Shown piece by piece: positions 1-10,594 of a DNA stretch of 64,000 nt. Position numbers and translations under genes: made by a program. Under the pieces are notes generated by a model that was not told the origin of the DNA, did not search any database, and saw only the letters and a program-made list of their open reading frames with translations. The DNA comes from Ochromonas danica (lineage: Eukaryota > Sar > Chrysophyceae > Chromulinales > Chromulinaceae), in contig VKHL01000004.1 in NCBI GenBank assembly GCA_015146655.1, positions 372,001 to 436,000 of the forward strand, written 5' to 3'. Position 1 is the first letter of the stretch; every line of letters starts with the position of its first letter.

Positions 1-664
1 CTGTTCCACCTACTTCAACAAGGCAGACATCAGGACTTAATCCTGTACCATCAACAGGAATCTTTGAAACTTCTTTTAACCATGATTGAATCATATCAGT
101 AGCATGAGGAACGATTTGAACAGTCTTTCCAAGATAGTCACCACGTCTTTCTCTTTTAATCACCTAGACAAAAACATATCATAATAACAATGATGATGAT
201 GATGACGACGATATGATGATATTTACACTGTAATAGTTTAGTACAGTACCTCCTTATAGACTTTGCCAGAGGTAACATTATGTTTTGAAGTCAAAGTGAT
301 GTCCAAGAATCTGCACAAAAAGCCATCATACAGACTATTAGTCTATTCTTTGTGGAGAACATGAACTGGTAGCAGCACCCCAGCACCTATATTTGACCAC
401 TGGACTAGTATAGTACAGTAAGATGAGACTCACTAACCTTTCATAATTGCCAAGATCCAAGTCAGTCTCTCCACCATCATCCAAAACAAAAGTTTCTCCA
501 TGCTCAAAAGGTGACATAGTACCAGCATCAACATTGAGGTAAGGGTCAATCTTAATCGAAGTCACACGTAAACCAGATGACTTTAATAATCGACCAATGG
601 AACTAATAGTAATTCCTTTACCCAGTCCACTTACGACACCACCAGTAACAACGATATATTTCAT
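1..664 (-). CDS. CTP synthase, N-terminal part (runs off the left edge)
   Basis: CTP synthase makes CTP from UTP, ATP and glutamine in the cytosol. Three exons on the minus strand are seen: 664-438, 310-250 and 163-1. The first two junctions use gttag and gtact donors; the codon split over the first junction gives YERFLDI, as in the family. The N-terminus carries the amidoligase P-loop [10 protein letters not shown] at residues 8-17, followed by [20 protein letters not shown]. The third exon reads [18 protein letters not shown], also highly conserved. The start is the ATG at 664-662, which gives the usual MKYIVVTGG opening. The glutaminase domain lies outside the window. No unusual residue is seen in the visible part. 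The identification is secure. Confidence 0.96.
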
Positions 665-1080
665 TCTATTATGAAGAAGAAGATGAAGACAAAGTGTGAT
701 AAGGACGACTCAACTCTGGGAACGGTCAAGAAAGAATGCAAGGCAAACAAAGGAATGGAGAGCAAACTCCTGTCCCTACACATTCCTCAAAACTCGCAAA
801 AGAAGACTTTGAAAGTATACATATTCTATTTTAAAACCATGGTTTCTTGCATGCAATACAGATACTAACTACCAGTGCATTGCAGACAGGGAGTAAATAT
901 TTACACTAACTGTGAGTACAGGATTATTTCGAAGAAAGCATTGGGGGATTCATATACCCACAAAACCACAAGATTGTAATCGAGCTACTCACTCACTAAA
1001 CAGCCTATAAAATATTGACAGACAGTTTACTTCACAAATCCACGGCCAAGATAATCATCCCATTGGTGGGGAAGTTGGAA
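665..1080. other. Intergenic gap upstream of CTP synthase
   Basis: The stretch lies between the CTP synthase start and the 3' end of the next minus-strand gene. A 65-codon plus-strand reading at 671-868 has no recognisable features and is probably chance. I see no RNA gene and no long repeat here. Confidence 0.5.
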
Positions 1081-1785
1081 TTAAATGAAATCTCCCAAGT
1101 AGGTGACTTGAAGAAAGGTCAGGACATAGTATCCAATGAGTGGAGTGAGAATAGATGCAAAGCCACCCAAGGTGAGCATGCCAGCTGCAGATCCCCAGAA
1201 CAATCGAGAAGAGAGACTATGATGCTTATTGTAATAAGCATGTCGATTATGCTCTTCACAGTGTAAAGGAACAGTCTCTGGTGCATAAACATAGAGCTGC
1301 ATAGGGTCGGCAGATGGATCGTACTCTTCTTCACAAGCACTTCCTTCTGTATCCACACCAGAAGCCAAACCATCAACAAAAGGATAGCTACTATATTCAG
1401 TTTCCTCGGTATCCGAATCAGCTGAGTCCACTGAAGGCGTATTGCTTTTCATCGAAGCAGAGGTCATACAACTGATATAGTCGGGATCATCCATTCCACT
1501 TTGATAAAGTTTTCTTCGTGCTTCTCGGAAAGGAATACTGTGGAAGACCGCGTAGAGTCGAACTTCTTTAAAGGAAGATTGTTGAAAGAGTAAGTAATCT
1601 TGTCTCTTCCACCAGAAATCACAACCTGACTCTTGAATATCTGTTCGACTTGGAGTAAGAACTACTTCAACTTCTTCATTGAATCGAATACGAGGAAGAT
1701 GAAGAGATTCAGGAGGAAGAAAAGAGGGCATCAGTTCTTCATCGGGATCTTCTATATAATCAGAACTACTCAGAATATCCAACAT
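1081..1785 (-). CDS. Conserved-looking hypothetical protein with C-terminal membrane segment
   Basis: Single-exon gene of 234 residues. The start is the ATG at 1785-1783; the frame stays open two codons further up, but only from a TTG. I do not recognise the full-length protein. Residues 30-75 read RIRFNEEVEVVLTPSR followed by WWKRQDYLLFQQSS. This resembles a short motif (basic-aromatic, then W-x-R-x-D) that recurs in otherwise unrelated stramenopile and fungal proteins. The middle (about 100-165) is acidic and Ser/Thr-rich and probably disordered. The last 45 residues hold one or two hydrophobic segments (LTLGGFASILTPLIGYYVLTFL), suggesting a tail-anchored or hairpin membrane protein. It is head to head with the 1399-residue gene, 499 bp apart. 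Confidence 0.75.
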   Translation of the reverse strand: MLDILSSSDYIEDPDEELMPSFLPPESLHLPRIRFNEEVEVVLTPSRTDIQESGCDFWWKRQDYLLFQQSSFKEVRLYAVFHSIPFREARRKLYQSGMDDPDYISCMTSASMKSNTPSVDSADSDTEETEYSSYPFVDGLASGVDTEGSACEEEYDPSADPMQLYVYAPETVPLHCEEHNRHAYYNKHHSLSSRLFWGSAAGMLTLGGFASILTPLIGYYVLTFLQVTYLGDFI

Positions 1786-2284
1786 GATCAAAAACTATAT
1801 TCGATTAGAAACTGTTATATTCGCTCCACTTCTCACACTCTTCGATAGTGGATTGATTAGCAACCCAGGAAACTTTCGATTATTGCAATTAAATCCAAAC
1901 TGTCAAAGCAGAGATGAAGCAGGAATCCTTAAGCTCCTTCCCAAACGCTGCTAAGAGAGGTGATGGTTGTTCGTGCCTCTGTGCTGCGTGTGCTGTGCTC
2001 GTGCTCTGTGCTGTGGTCCGGGTGTGTTTGGATCAAGGAGTGGTGGTGGCAGTGGTAAAAGCTGAGAAAACTAGGTAAAAGCTGGATAAACAGAGGGTAA
2101 AAGGGTTTTCACCGGACCACCCGTTTTTTCAACTGTTTCGTGTTGTGCTGTTGTGAGTTGTGAGCCAAACCCAACTTGGAACTGATGAATCATCAGCAGT
2201 TGATATTATATTACTATTATAATATTATTAATATTTATTGACGTTTTTTTATTGTTTGAAGTGAGAAAATATACTGTTTAGAAT
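1786..2284. promoter_or_regulatory. Divergent promoter region
   Basis: A 499-bp gap lies between two head-to-head genes. Three direct copies of GGTAAAAG occur at 2054-2061, 2074-2081 and 2096-2103, roughly 20-22 bp apart (about two helical turns). A GT-rich stretch lies before them (1980-2040) and a very AT-rich stretch follows (2200-2260). A promoter role is inferred from position only. Confidence 0.4.
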
Positions 2285-5200
2285 ATGCCTTTTGAGATTG
2301 TTGAAGAAGATCATAAGAGAAGATTGGAGAAATGCAAAGAATTCTTCAAGATTTTCCGATTTACGGGACATCCAACAAAAAGCAATCTTACACCTAAACA
2401 ACCTTCCAACCTCATCCTTACTACTCCAATATCCTATGAAAATATAATAGAGAATGATGATGACAAACAATGGGTAACAGATGTCATCGCTTATCTCTAT
2501 GACTTTTGGTCAGCTATTCGAATGGAATGTGCACGACAATTAAAAGATCATTTCTCTTCTATTCCTATCCATCTACGAGTAGAATTAAGTCATCAACTTA
2601 TTCAATCTCTATCTAATCGTGATCCTTCTAGACCATGGCAAGAACTTCATGGTACATTAGAAGGATTGAAAATCTGTCTACCTCTGCTCTCATCAGAGGA
2701 TATGGATACTGTAGCAGAGAGTGGATTAACACTTATGGGACATATTAGTATCCCTTTACGAGAAGTTGCTTCAGATACATTAAGTCGATTATTTCCATTA
2801 CAAAAAGATAAAAAAGAATATATTAATCGTATCTTATCTCGTATTCATACCATGATATCAGATAGTTATCGATATCAAGAAGAAGATGTTACATTAGCAT
2901 TAGATGGTCATCTAAGTTGCTTATCTTCTATATTCTCTATAGCACATCGTTCTACTATATCCTCATCCTCATCATCTCATCCTTCTTATCATCATCACCA
3001 TCAACATGATGATGATGACTCGCAGTATTATACGGATTGGGATAATCTGTCTATTATTGTCAAGAAATGTTTTAATCATCCTGCTTCTTCTGTTCGTCAG
3101 AAAGCTGGTCAGATTATCTCTGTCTTACTAATACAATTAGCAGAAGAAGTAGCGGTTAAACCGTTCCAACATATGTTAGAGAAGGTCTTAATGGCTACTA
3201 TTGAATCACATGGTCTAGATGAACTTGAAGAATATTGGTGTGCTATTGAAGTCTGTCTGATAGTATCTGAAGAAGTCATTCGATCACTAGCAGAGAATTA
3301 TCTAACACAATTAGCTATGACATTTCCACAAACACAAGATCGTCTTCTTCATTATTCTCTTATTCTACAGTTAGTCTATTTATTACAAAGTCGATTAATC
3401 TGTTATCTAGGACATAGTCGTTTTGAAGTCAGACGTGTTGTTATTCAATTATTACCAACATTAGCTCGATGTCTGTTACTTTTTGGTCATTTAGCAAAAG
3501 ATCATTCTTTGTTGTTACAGTATGTGACAGTAGCTGATGAGGAGGTGGTGGTGGAAGAGGAAGAGGAGGATCGACACAGTGATGAAGGCGATGCCTATGA
3601 TCGACATATCTATTCTACACATGAAGGAAGAGAGAAGAGTCAAGAACATCACCGTCACCATCATCATCATCACACTACTACCACTACATCATCATCATCT
3701 AGTAGACCATTAGCTAGTGAAGGTCTTAATGTCAAGATTGAACAAAGGAAGTATGAGAAAGTGCAACAAAAGCTAATGCTATCTGCTAAGATGGCGTGGG
3801 CTGCTGTGTTAATCAAAGAGAACAGACATCTATTAGAAGCTTTACATGCTTCAGGTCTATTACCAGCTATCTTCTCTAATACAGAGCAATGGTCACTTGA
3901 GATGCAAGGAAGATTACAAGAAGTACATTTACGACAAGCTTTTCATGATCAGTTAGTAACAGCTTTACAACAATCACCCTCTTTAGATGATATGGAAGAT
4001 GATAATGATATTGATAATGATGATAAAGAGATTGATAAGACTAGATCTAATTCTTCTATAGTGTTATCGACTTCTTTTGATATTCTATGTCAAGCTTTAC
4101 AACATAATGATGATCATCTAATAGGATTATTAGAAGATATCTTACATGCTTTTGTTCAACGTACTGTCCAAGACAATAACAATAACAGTAACAATATTAA
4201 CAGTCATGAACATGAAGAGAATGAACATCATAACACTAATAGCACTAACAATGATAAGGAGGAGGAAGAGGAAGATGATCATATCTTTCTTTCAACAGAC
4301 TTTGTAGAGTTTGTATCATTAACACGTTGTTATTTATATTCTTTATCTATTCGTACACCTTGGGTGATTAGTAATGCTTATCTTCCACCTGAACATTGGC
4401 AAGATTTATTAAATAAATGTCAACATTTACAACATTTATTAGATACGACCATGTCATCTTTATGGTTACAATATCTAGCAGTCATTCGATTTTCCAATGC
4501 TCATTATGGTGTATTAGCAAATATCTCTCCTAAGCATGGTAGTGGTAGTAGTGGTAATATTGGTGGTAGTAGTAGTAGTCTTGATAATGATATTCCAATG
4601 AAAAGATCACGTTCTTTTCAATTATTAAATAGTAATATTGGGATGAGTGCTATCGAATATCTTATGCTATCTCTACTTGCTGGACAATCCTATCTACATG
4701 TTAATAATATACATCATCATAATCATCATCATCATCATCCTCATCATCATCATCATCTACTTCTTCATTATCAACAACAACATTCTCGACATCGACAGTT
4801 TAATATGACAACAACAACAACAGGAAGCAATAGTAGTAAAGTAGCCAACAAGCAGCAGAATAACAATAACAATAATAGTTGTAGTAAGCAACAACAACAA
4901 CGACAAAAGTCACAGCAACAACAACAAAAGCAATCATTATTTCAAGATGATGATGATGGTGATGATGAAAATGATGGAGGAGGAAGAAGTCAAAGTAACA
5001 AAAGTCACTTTATAACTGGAAATTCTGGAGATAAAAGTCAACATCAGAATCAACATCAACATCCCATCTTCTCCATTCAATGGTATCCTGGTTATGATAG
5101 TTGTGAACGTGAAGTTGGAACATGTAGTACTGTATATATCCCTGGGGTCATGCTTTTACCAACTTTAATGGATCCTAGTACTCATCCATCACTTCATATT

Positions 5201-6484
5201 CGAGCAGCTTTTGAATTAGATCGAAACTATACAAGTCATTGTTTTGAGAAAGAGAAGTCTGCTGAAGTAGTTACCTCATCGTCGTTAAGATCCTTTTCTG
5301 ATGAAAGAGAAGCAGCAGTGGTGATCAATATGAATGATTTGATTACATATAATAAGACATTACAAACTCCTCAAAGTTCAAGTAAACTATCTGAAACTTC
5401 ACATTCACGCAAGAAAACAACTATTCCTGCTGCTTTACATAGTCCTCAACGTCTTTTATTATCTACTTTACATAGTCCTATGCAAAAAGGTCAAGAAATG
5501 GTATCTTATGGACTAACGTTTAGTAGTCGTAATGCTTATGCTGCAATGGATCGATGGCATTGTGAAGCAATTAGTCCTTTATTATTTACTATAGCACATG
5601 ATGTCAATCATTTAGAACAAGCTGTATGGTTATTATCTATGGTCATTGATTGGATTCTATCTTGTTCTATGGATGCATTATGGTTAGATGGTCGACATTT
5701 TGCCTTTAAAAAGTTGATGGAAGCTTGTCATAGTCTACTGATCTTTGTACAAAACAAGATTCCTGCTGCACCAACACATATTGTTATGGAAGCTCGTGTG
5801 GTAGCTATCTATTGGACACGAACACTAATTGAAGTATTAAAACGAAAGATGGACTCTCTTTCAGGTATTGAGACATCTATCAAAACCTTAACTCCTATTG
5901 TACGATCTCTTCTTATTGCTCAGACAATTGCTTCTGATTTACATCCTGATCTCTTTATTCATTGTATTAATTCATATGGTGATCAAGTTCAAAGCCAAGG
6001 TGTTAATGTGATTTTCTCACCACAAAGTTGGTTGCAAGAGACTGTAGATGGTCTAGATAAAGCATGTCATAGTCTGATGGCATTAGTTGATGACATGAAG
6101 ACAGAGCAACAACAGCAGCAACAACAACGATCGAATAGTACTAGTGAGAAGGTCTCTACCTCCATGGTTGAGCTTAAAATTGAATGTGAAGAGAAGGATG
6201 AAGCTTTAGAAGCAGCAGTAGATGAGTTTTCTGATTGGGATGAGGAAGAATCAGCAGCGAGTAGTGCATCAGATGCAGTCTTGCATGCCACGGATAGTGT
6301 CAACCTTGCTAGTGCAGTGAGCACCTATAGTCTAAGTAATGCCTTGGTAGGTAATTGGAGTACGGCCAAACGTTACAGTAAGAGCCCATCGGTGGTAGCT
6401 GACCTCTTCTTTGCTGAAGTCAGCTATCTCAATCGATTAGCACTTGTCTGGAAGCAACGATTGACTGACTTTAATCATTCTTAG
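2285..6484 (+). CDS. Large hypothetical protein, HEAT-like with low-complexity inserts
   Basis: Intronless 4.2-kb gene for 1399 residues; the start ATG follows an AT-rich leader. I cannot name a family with confidence. The N-terminal third (about 60-440) is helical. Its spacing of Leu and Arg suggests HEAT/ARM-type repeats, for example segments around WSAIRMECARQLKDHF and SIPLREVASDTLSRLF. Between these lie simple-sequence inserts: poly-His, poly-Asn, poly-Gln and acidic runs at about residues 220-250, 420-470, 620-670 and 800-900. The C-terminal third (about 1070-1400) is again mostly helical and lacks such runs until a Gln run near 1278. No signal peptide or membrane segment is seen. A possible AATAAA polyadenylation signal lies at 6549-6554. 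It could be a scaffold or regulatory subunit; the function is unknown. Confidence 0.85.
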   Translation: MPFEIVEEDHKRRLEKCKEFFKIFRFTGHPTKSNLTPKQPSNLILTTPISYENIIENDDDKQWVTDVIAYLYDFWSAIRMECARQLKDHFSSIPIHLRVELSHQLIQSLSNRDPSRPWQELHGTLEGLKICLPLLSSEDMDTVAESGLTLMGHISIPLREVASDTLSRLFPLQKDKKEYINRILSRIHTMISDSYRYQEEDVTLALDGHLSCLSSIFSIAHRSTISSSSSSHPSYHHHHQHDDDDSQYYTDWDNLSIIVKKCFNHPASSVRQKAGQIISVLLIQLAEEVAVKPFQHMLEKVLMATIESHGLDELEEYWCAIEVCLIVSEEVIRSLAENYLTQLAMTFPQTQDRLLHYSLILQLVYLLQSRLICYLGHSRFEVRRVVIQLLPTLARCLLLFGHLAKDHSLLLQYVTVADEEVVVEEEEEDRHSDEGDAYDRHIYSTHEGREKSQEHHRHHHHHHTTTTTSSSSSRPLASEGLNVKIEQRKYEKVQQKLMLSAKMAWAAVLIKENRHLLEALHASGLLPAIFSNTEQWSLEMQGRLQEVHLRQAFHDQLVTALQQSPSLDDMEDDNDIDNDDKEIDKTRSNSSIVLSTSFDILCQALQHNDDHLIGLLEDILHAFVQRTVQDNNNNSNNINSHEHEENEHHNTNSTNNDKEEEEEDDHIFLSTDFVEFVSLTRCYLYSLSIRTPWVISNAYLPPEHWQDLLNKCQHLQHLLDTTMSSLWLQYLAVIRFSNAHYGVLANISPKHGSGSSGNIGGSSSSLDNDIPMKRSRSFQLLNSNIGMSAIEYLMLSLLAGQSYLHVNNIHHHNHHHHHPHHHHHLLLHYQQQHSRHRQFNMTTTTTGSNSSKVANKQQNNNNNNSCSKQQQQRQKSQQQQQKQSLFQDDDDGDDENDGGGRSQSNKSHFITGNSGDKSQHQNQHQHPIFSIQWYPGYDSCEREVGTCSTVYIPGVMLLPTLMDPSTHPSLHIRAAFELDRNYTSHCFEKEKSAEVVTSSSLRSFSDEREAAVVINMNDLITYNKTLQTPQSSSKLSETSHSRKKTTIPAALHSPQRLLLSTLHSPMQKGQEMVSYGLTFSSRNAYAAMDRWHCEAISPLLFTIAHDVNHLEQAVWLLSMVIDWILSCSMDALWLDGRHFAFKKLMEACHSLLIFVQNKIPAAPTHIVMEARVVAIYWTRTLIEVLKRKMDSLSGIETSIKTLTPIVRSLLIAQTIASDLHPDLFIHCINSYGDQVQSQGVNVIFSPQSWLQETVDGLDKACHSLMALVDDMKTEQQQQQQQRSNSTSEKVSTSMVELKIECEEKDEALEAAVDEFSDWDEEESAASSASDAVLHATDSVNLASAVSTYSLSNALVGNWSTAKRYSKSPSVVADLFFAEVSYLNRLALVWKQRLTDFNHS

Positions 6485-6699
6485 AATATATTACTAGATA
6501 GAGGTTGTGTTATGAGATCACTACACTATATTATACTTTCATGTTGTAAATAAAGTTTTAAAAAACTAGAACATTTCATAATTTCATCGCATCACATCTT
6601 AGTTCACATGTCAGTCATTATATTACATTCTACTGTTCTTTCTGTATTGAATTGGTGTTGGACCAATCCATAAACAAGTTCTTTATTTTCCTAGCGTTT

Positions 6700-6891
6700 T
6701 TAAGAACGTTGCGGTCCACTACTTATTATCTTTCTGAAATCTTCTTTTTCTTTTTCCAGTGTTTGACGAAATTTCTCTGGGTGTCGTTTAGCTTCTAAAG
6801 TGGTCACTGTGACAACACCAGCACAGGTGACAACCATAGTAAGAGCTGCCATTAGCTTCCAATTCTGACGTAGATGATTTCCAAATCCCAT
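6700..6891 (-). CDS. Small single-pass membrane protein (63 residues)
   Basis: Short single-exon gene with an ATG start at 6891-6889. The protein has a basic N-terminus (MGFGNHLRQNWK), one hydrophobic segment at about residues 13-32, then a charged C-terminal helix (EAKRHPEKFRQTLEKEKEDF). That layout is typical of small inner-membrane proteins of mitochondria, such as respiratory-chain assembly or accessory subunits, but I cannot assign a family. It is convergent with the large gene ending at 6484. It is head to head with the dioxygenase gene starting at 7162, 270 bp away. Its clear topology and separate position make a chance reading unlikely, but its short length keeps confidence moderate. 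Confidence 0.6.
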   Translation of the reverse strand: MGFGNHLRQNWKLMAALTMVVTCAGVVTVTTLEAKRHPEKFRQTLEKEKEDFRKIISSGPQRS

Positions 6892-7161
6892 CTCTCTGTT
6901 GATTCAAAGCAATGATTAATCAACAATTATTGATCAGATCACCCTCTCACTCACTCACTCACTCACTCTTCTGTCCATTTCAGCAGAGGAGGCGTTTCTT
7001 TGTTGACAAACGCAATTGTTTTCCTCCTGTGTGGGTGGGATTGTTATTGCGTGGAGCCTTGGTGCGCCAAGACGGAGTGCAGTTGACGATCAATTCCAAT
7101 TGGTCTGCATCAGTTGATTGACTTACAGTTAAGAACAACCAATTGAACATAAGAAAAGAAA

Positions 7162-8616
7162 ATGATTGTTCTAGGAATCATTACTCTATCCTTCTTCTTT
7201 TCTACTATCACAGCACAACATCCACATGCTACTTCCGTGGATGACTTTGAATATGATAATAACGACAGATTGAGGAATCATCAATTACTCTATCACGGAA
7301 ATGAGCTTTGCGATAGTGTCTTTGATGGTCTTCAATTCCCCAAAAGAATGACGAAACGTCTTGACCAGCCTCTTCTTTCTCGATTTTATGAGACTAGTAA
7401 TCATAACAATAGCAAACCTTCATGTTTTGTTGTATGTTTGGAGAAAGGTGTGTTACGTGAGCATGTTCCTTATCCGTTATTAGATCAAATCTATGTAACT
7501 CATGATAATAAGTATGGTCATGTGGGTGTGGCTGATTGGGTCCAGAGACACTGCCAAATGAAGGAAATTGGTTTTCTCTCCTACCTCGATCATGAAGCTA
7601 TTATCTATTGGATTAATGATGATGATGAGCGTGTTGAAGTCGGTCGTGTTGAACCAGGCGAACAAAATACAGTTTGGATGGGTTCTTATCTTGGCCATCG
7701 CTTTGAAATTGTTCACCCCACCACAGAGGAGATTGTGGGGGAGGTTGAAGTTGCACATCACACTGTCTACTCATTGGGTACACAATATTCCGCGATCCAA
7801 GAGCGTGATGTTCGTGATTTAGTTCGTCGTACGTTTGAAATGGAATGGGATCGCTCCCACCGTGTGATTCGTACATATACAGAGTTTGGCTTCTCTAAAG
7901 GTCGCTTGCCAACTGACTTGTTCGCGTCCATGTCTGCATTTTATTATAACAATGCTGATCAAGCCACGATCGAAGAATGGGAAAACAAAGGTGTTTTTGT
8001 GAACTGGTGGGAGACGGATGTCTTCTTCCTTCCTATGCCAATGCAGTTGAAGCGTTATTGGCAAGGAAGATTGAAAGAAATGGTTGAAGCATGGGTGGGA
8101 GTTCCGCTTGAGCTTACTGATATCTATGGTATGAGAAGATATGAGAAGGGTGCTCGCTTACTAACTCATGTCGATCGTGAAGCAACTCATGCCACAAGTT
8201 TAATTGTTAACGTCGCTCAAGGAAATATTCGTAAGCCATGGACTATTGAGATCTACGATTTCAACGATCGTTTGCACGAGATAGAAATGAACCCAGGAGA
8301 CATTGTCTTTTATGAATCCGCTCGCTGTCTTCATGGGCGAATGCAGCCATTACAAGGAGATTATTACGTCAATCTCTTTTCTCACTATCGTCCTGTTGGC
8401 GATCCTTCCTGGTTCCTCAAGCCCAACCCTCCTGGCAACGTCGAACCTGCTCTTGAAATTGGAGAATGCAAGAGAGATGGTCAGAAAGTTCACTGCAGTG
8501 GCCATGAGGTTGACACGATCTCTCCTAAGCTGCAGACATTGCAAGGCCCGCAAGATTTGTATGATTTTTGGGTTGAGACTTCCCATGACCAAACTGCTCA
8601 GAATGATGAACTTTAA
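7162..8616 (+). CDS. Secreted 2OG-Fe(II) dioxygenase (prolyl 4-hydroxylase type) with VHL-like domain
   Basis: A 484-residue intronless gene. The N-terminus is a signal peptide (MIVLGIITLSFFFSTITA) predicting entry to the secretory pathway. Around residues 145-205 is a beta-rich segment resembling the VHL beta domain: YWIND, V-x-V-G-x-V-x-P-G, then a GH-x-F element. The catalytic prolyl-4-hydroxylase-like jelly roll covers about 265-415. Probable iron ligands are H336, D338 (in THVDRE) and H391 (in CLHGRM). The position ten residues after the distal His, usually the 2-oxoglutarate-binding Lys, is Tyr here, within GDYYVNLFSHYRP. The family hydroxylates prolines in secreted or cytosolic proteins; the substrate here is unknown. 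The 75-residue tail after the jelly roll is polar. The domain calls rest on motifs seen; the VHL-like call is weaker than the dioxygenase call. Confidence 0.88.
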   Translation: MIVLGIITLSFFFSTITAQHPHATSVDDFEYDNNDRLRNHQLLYHGNELCDSVFDGLQFPKRMTKRLDQPLLSRFYETSNHNNSKPSCFVVCLEKGVLREHVPYPLLDQIYVTHDNKYGHVGVADWVQRHCQMKEIGFLSYLDHEAIIYWINDDDERVEVGRVEPGEQNTVWMGSYLGHRFEIVHPTTEEIVGEVEVAHHTVYSLGTQYSAIQERDVRDLVRRTFEMEWDRSHRVIRTYTEFGFSKGRLPTDLFASMSAFYYNNADQATIEEWENKGVFVNWWETDVFFLPMPMQLKRYWQGRLKEMVEAWVGVPLELTDIYGMRRYEKGARLLTHVDREATHATSLIVNVAQGNIRKPWTIEIYDFNDRLHEIEMNPGDIVFYESARCLHGRMQPLQGDYYVNLFSHYRPVGDPSWFLKPNPPGNVEPALEIGECKRDGQKVHCSGHEVDTISPKLQTLQGPQDLYDFWVETSHDQTAQNDEL

Positions 8617-9272
8617 ATGACCAAGTAGTCTGGAGCTTGTTGTCATGCCCTTTGTGCAGTTTTGACATTGCTTACTAGAGACAGTAGGTGTTTGTTGTTT
8701 CAGTCATTAAAATCTCTGGTTCTTGTTGTCATTGTCTTGATCACTTCCCATCACTTGATATTTATTGTAATTCAATCTTTGACCATTCAGAGATCAATCA
8801 TCAACAGTCTCTGTCACCATCATCATCTTCATCATCCCTCAACACTTGTTGAAATCAATCTTTGTCTGTTCACGCATTTCTCATTTTCCACCAAAGTCAT
8901 CCCCCTCCATGGCATACGTGAGCCACTCAGGACGGTGCAAAGACACGTTGATGACATACGCAAACCCAGGAAACCCCCTCTTCAACCCACTAACCTCCCG
9001 CAAGCCCTGCATGCCCAGGAATTCTTCTTCAACCTCACCCCCCTCTGACTCAGAGTCTGTCAAGTTAACCCCAGGGATGACCCACTTTCCCAAGGTTTTA
9101 ACATGTCATCGCCCTTCCTGGCCTTGCGTGCGTTCATGGTCCTGCTCTCTAACGTGCGTTCCATCAGAATTCCCCTCGGAACATTTGCATTGGCACGAAG
9201 ATCTCGATGATCCACTCATTATCCAATCCATTCGACCATTGAAGAAGAATAAGAAAACCCAAGGAATAGAAA
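8617..9272. other. Intergenic gap with a C-rich island
   Basis: A 656-bp gap between two plus-strand genes. The part at about 8890-9190 is markedly richer in C on the plus strand than its surroundings. It stays open on the minus strand for 70 codons (8881-9093, no ATG start) and about 69 codons (9106-9315). A split minus-strand gene is possible, but I could not find a consistent splice pair, so no gene is called. Confidence 0.4.
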
Positions 9273-10594
9273 ATGAATCGACCTTATGGTTCTTTGTGTG
9301 TGACAGAGTTAACAAAATACTGTAATGATGAAGAATTAATGCAATTATTTCATGCTTTTGGTCCTGTGATCCAGGCCAAAATTATTCATCGATATGAATA
9401 TTCTTCTACTGGATTAGTTACCTTATCCAGTTTTGAAGCAGCTGAAGCAGCTCGTGTAGCACTTGATGGTTGTGTTTATCTTGGCAAGAAGATTCGGTGA
9501 GGAATTCTCTCTTTTTTGATTAGCTTTTACCATGTCCTCATTACAGTGAACTATAAATAGTATTGCCTGGGCGACTTCAGCTACTTTACAAGCATCTCTT
9601 ACTTCCAATCCTGTGATTAATTCTATTTATATTCGTTATTCTGCTCGTAAGGTGAGGACATTGTTCCAACAACTTGTTGTTTTGTTATCATTCCAACCAC
9701 TGGAGAGGGGAGAGAAGTAGAAGACAACCTCAACCTCAACGTTGTCATGACCTTCTTTTCTCCTCTCTTCCCATCACATTATCCTCTATTTCTATTTGTT
9801 GTCACCCTTCTATGTGGTAATTTCTAATCAAAAAAATTATTTTTATTATTATTATATAGTGGAATCATATGATCCGTGTAGAAGACCTTGAACAAATTTT
9901 CTCCTCTTTTGGTAATTTGACCGAAATTTGTATCAAAGATTCACATATGGATCATGTAAGAATTGATCTATTGATTTTGTTACTCTTAATGAGTTGAGAG
10001 TCTGATATATTTCTGTGATGTGATTAGCGTACTGGACGTCAGAGTGGACTCGCCTTTGTCCACTTTGCCTCGACAACAGAAGGCATGCATTCCGCCTTCC
10101 GAGCAGTCTCTGGTACTGATGGGAATATTATTGAGGGGATTACTTTTCGTTCTGAGCTTTCTCGTAATCTCCTTCGTCAATTTGGTCAGAATAATAAGAC
10201 CAAGACTCTATCATCATCTTCTCTTGAAGAACCTCCTATGAAACAACAAGTGCTGCCTGCTCAACAACAAGCTATTCCATCAAGCAGAGGAAGTGTTTAC
10301 CCTCCCCATCTGTATATCCCTCAACAACCTCTCAATGCAGCAGTAAAGAGTATCCATCCTAGTTACAGCGAACCTCCTCTTTACTATAATAATCCGTTTG
10401 GTAACGGTGGTCTACCCTCTCCAACATATTCCCTTTCCAGCCAAGAAACTACAATCAGCCTTGCATCTTCTCCTACGGAGTGCAGTCAACAAAGTGGAAG
10501 TTCTCTGGAGTCCTATATATTACGCAATCTGCATTTCCCTATGGACCATCCTTCTAAAATAATGCAAGACGAAAGAGTAAGTCTTTTCATGTGA
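9273..10594 (+). CDS. RNA-binding protein with two RRM domains
   Basis: Four exons: 9273-9496, 9561-9651, 9860-9955 and 10028-10594. The spliced product is about 325 residues. RRM1 begins at residue 5 (SLCVTELTKYCNDEELMQLFHAFG) and ends with GCVYLGKKIRIAWA over the first junction. RRM2 starts in exon 2 (NSIYIRYSARK) and carries an RNP1-like RQSGLAFVHF in exon 4. The tail after residue 215 is rich in Pro, Ser and Gln and probably disordered. The arrangement is that of ELAV/Nam8/TIA-like splicing or mRNA-fate factors; I do not assign an orthologue. The last codons contain GAAAGAGTAAGT, a good donor, so a terminal intron leading to a slightly different C-terminus cannot be excluded. It is convergent with the Sfi1-like gene. 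Confidence 0.85.

Noticed and set aside
671-868. 65-codon frame next to the CTP synthase start
   Set aside because: Lys-rich chance frame in AT-rich DNA with no features, opposite the likely 5' UTR of CTP synthase.
6912-7121. 69-codon frame before the dioxygenase gene
   Set aside because: Lies in the likely promoter/5' UTR; it begins with a (CTCA)n repeat and shows no domain.
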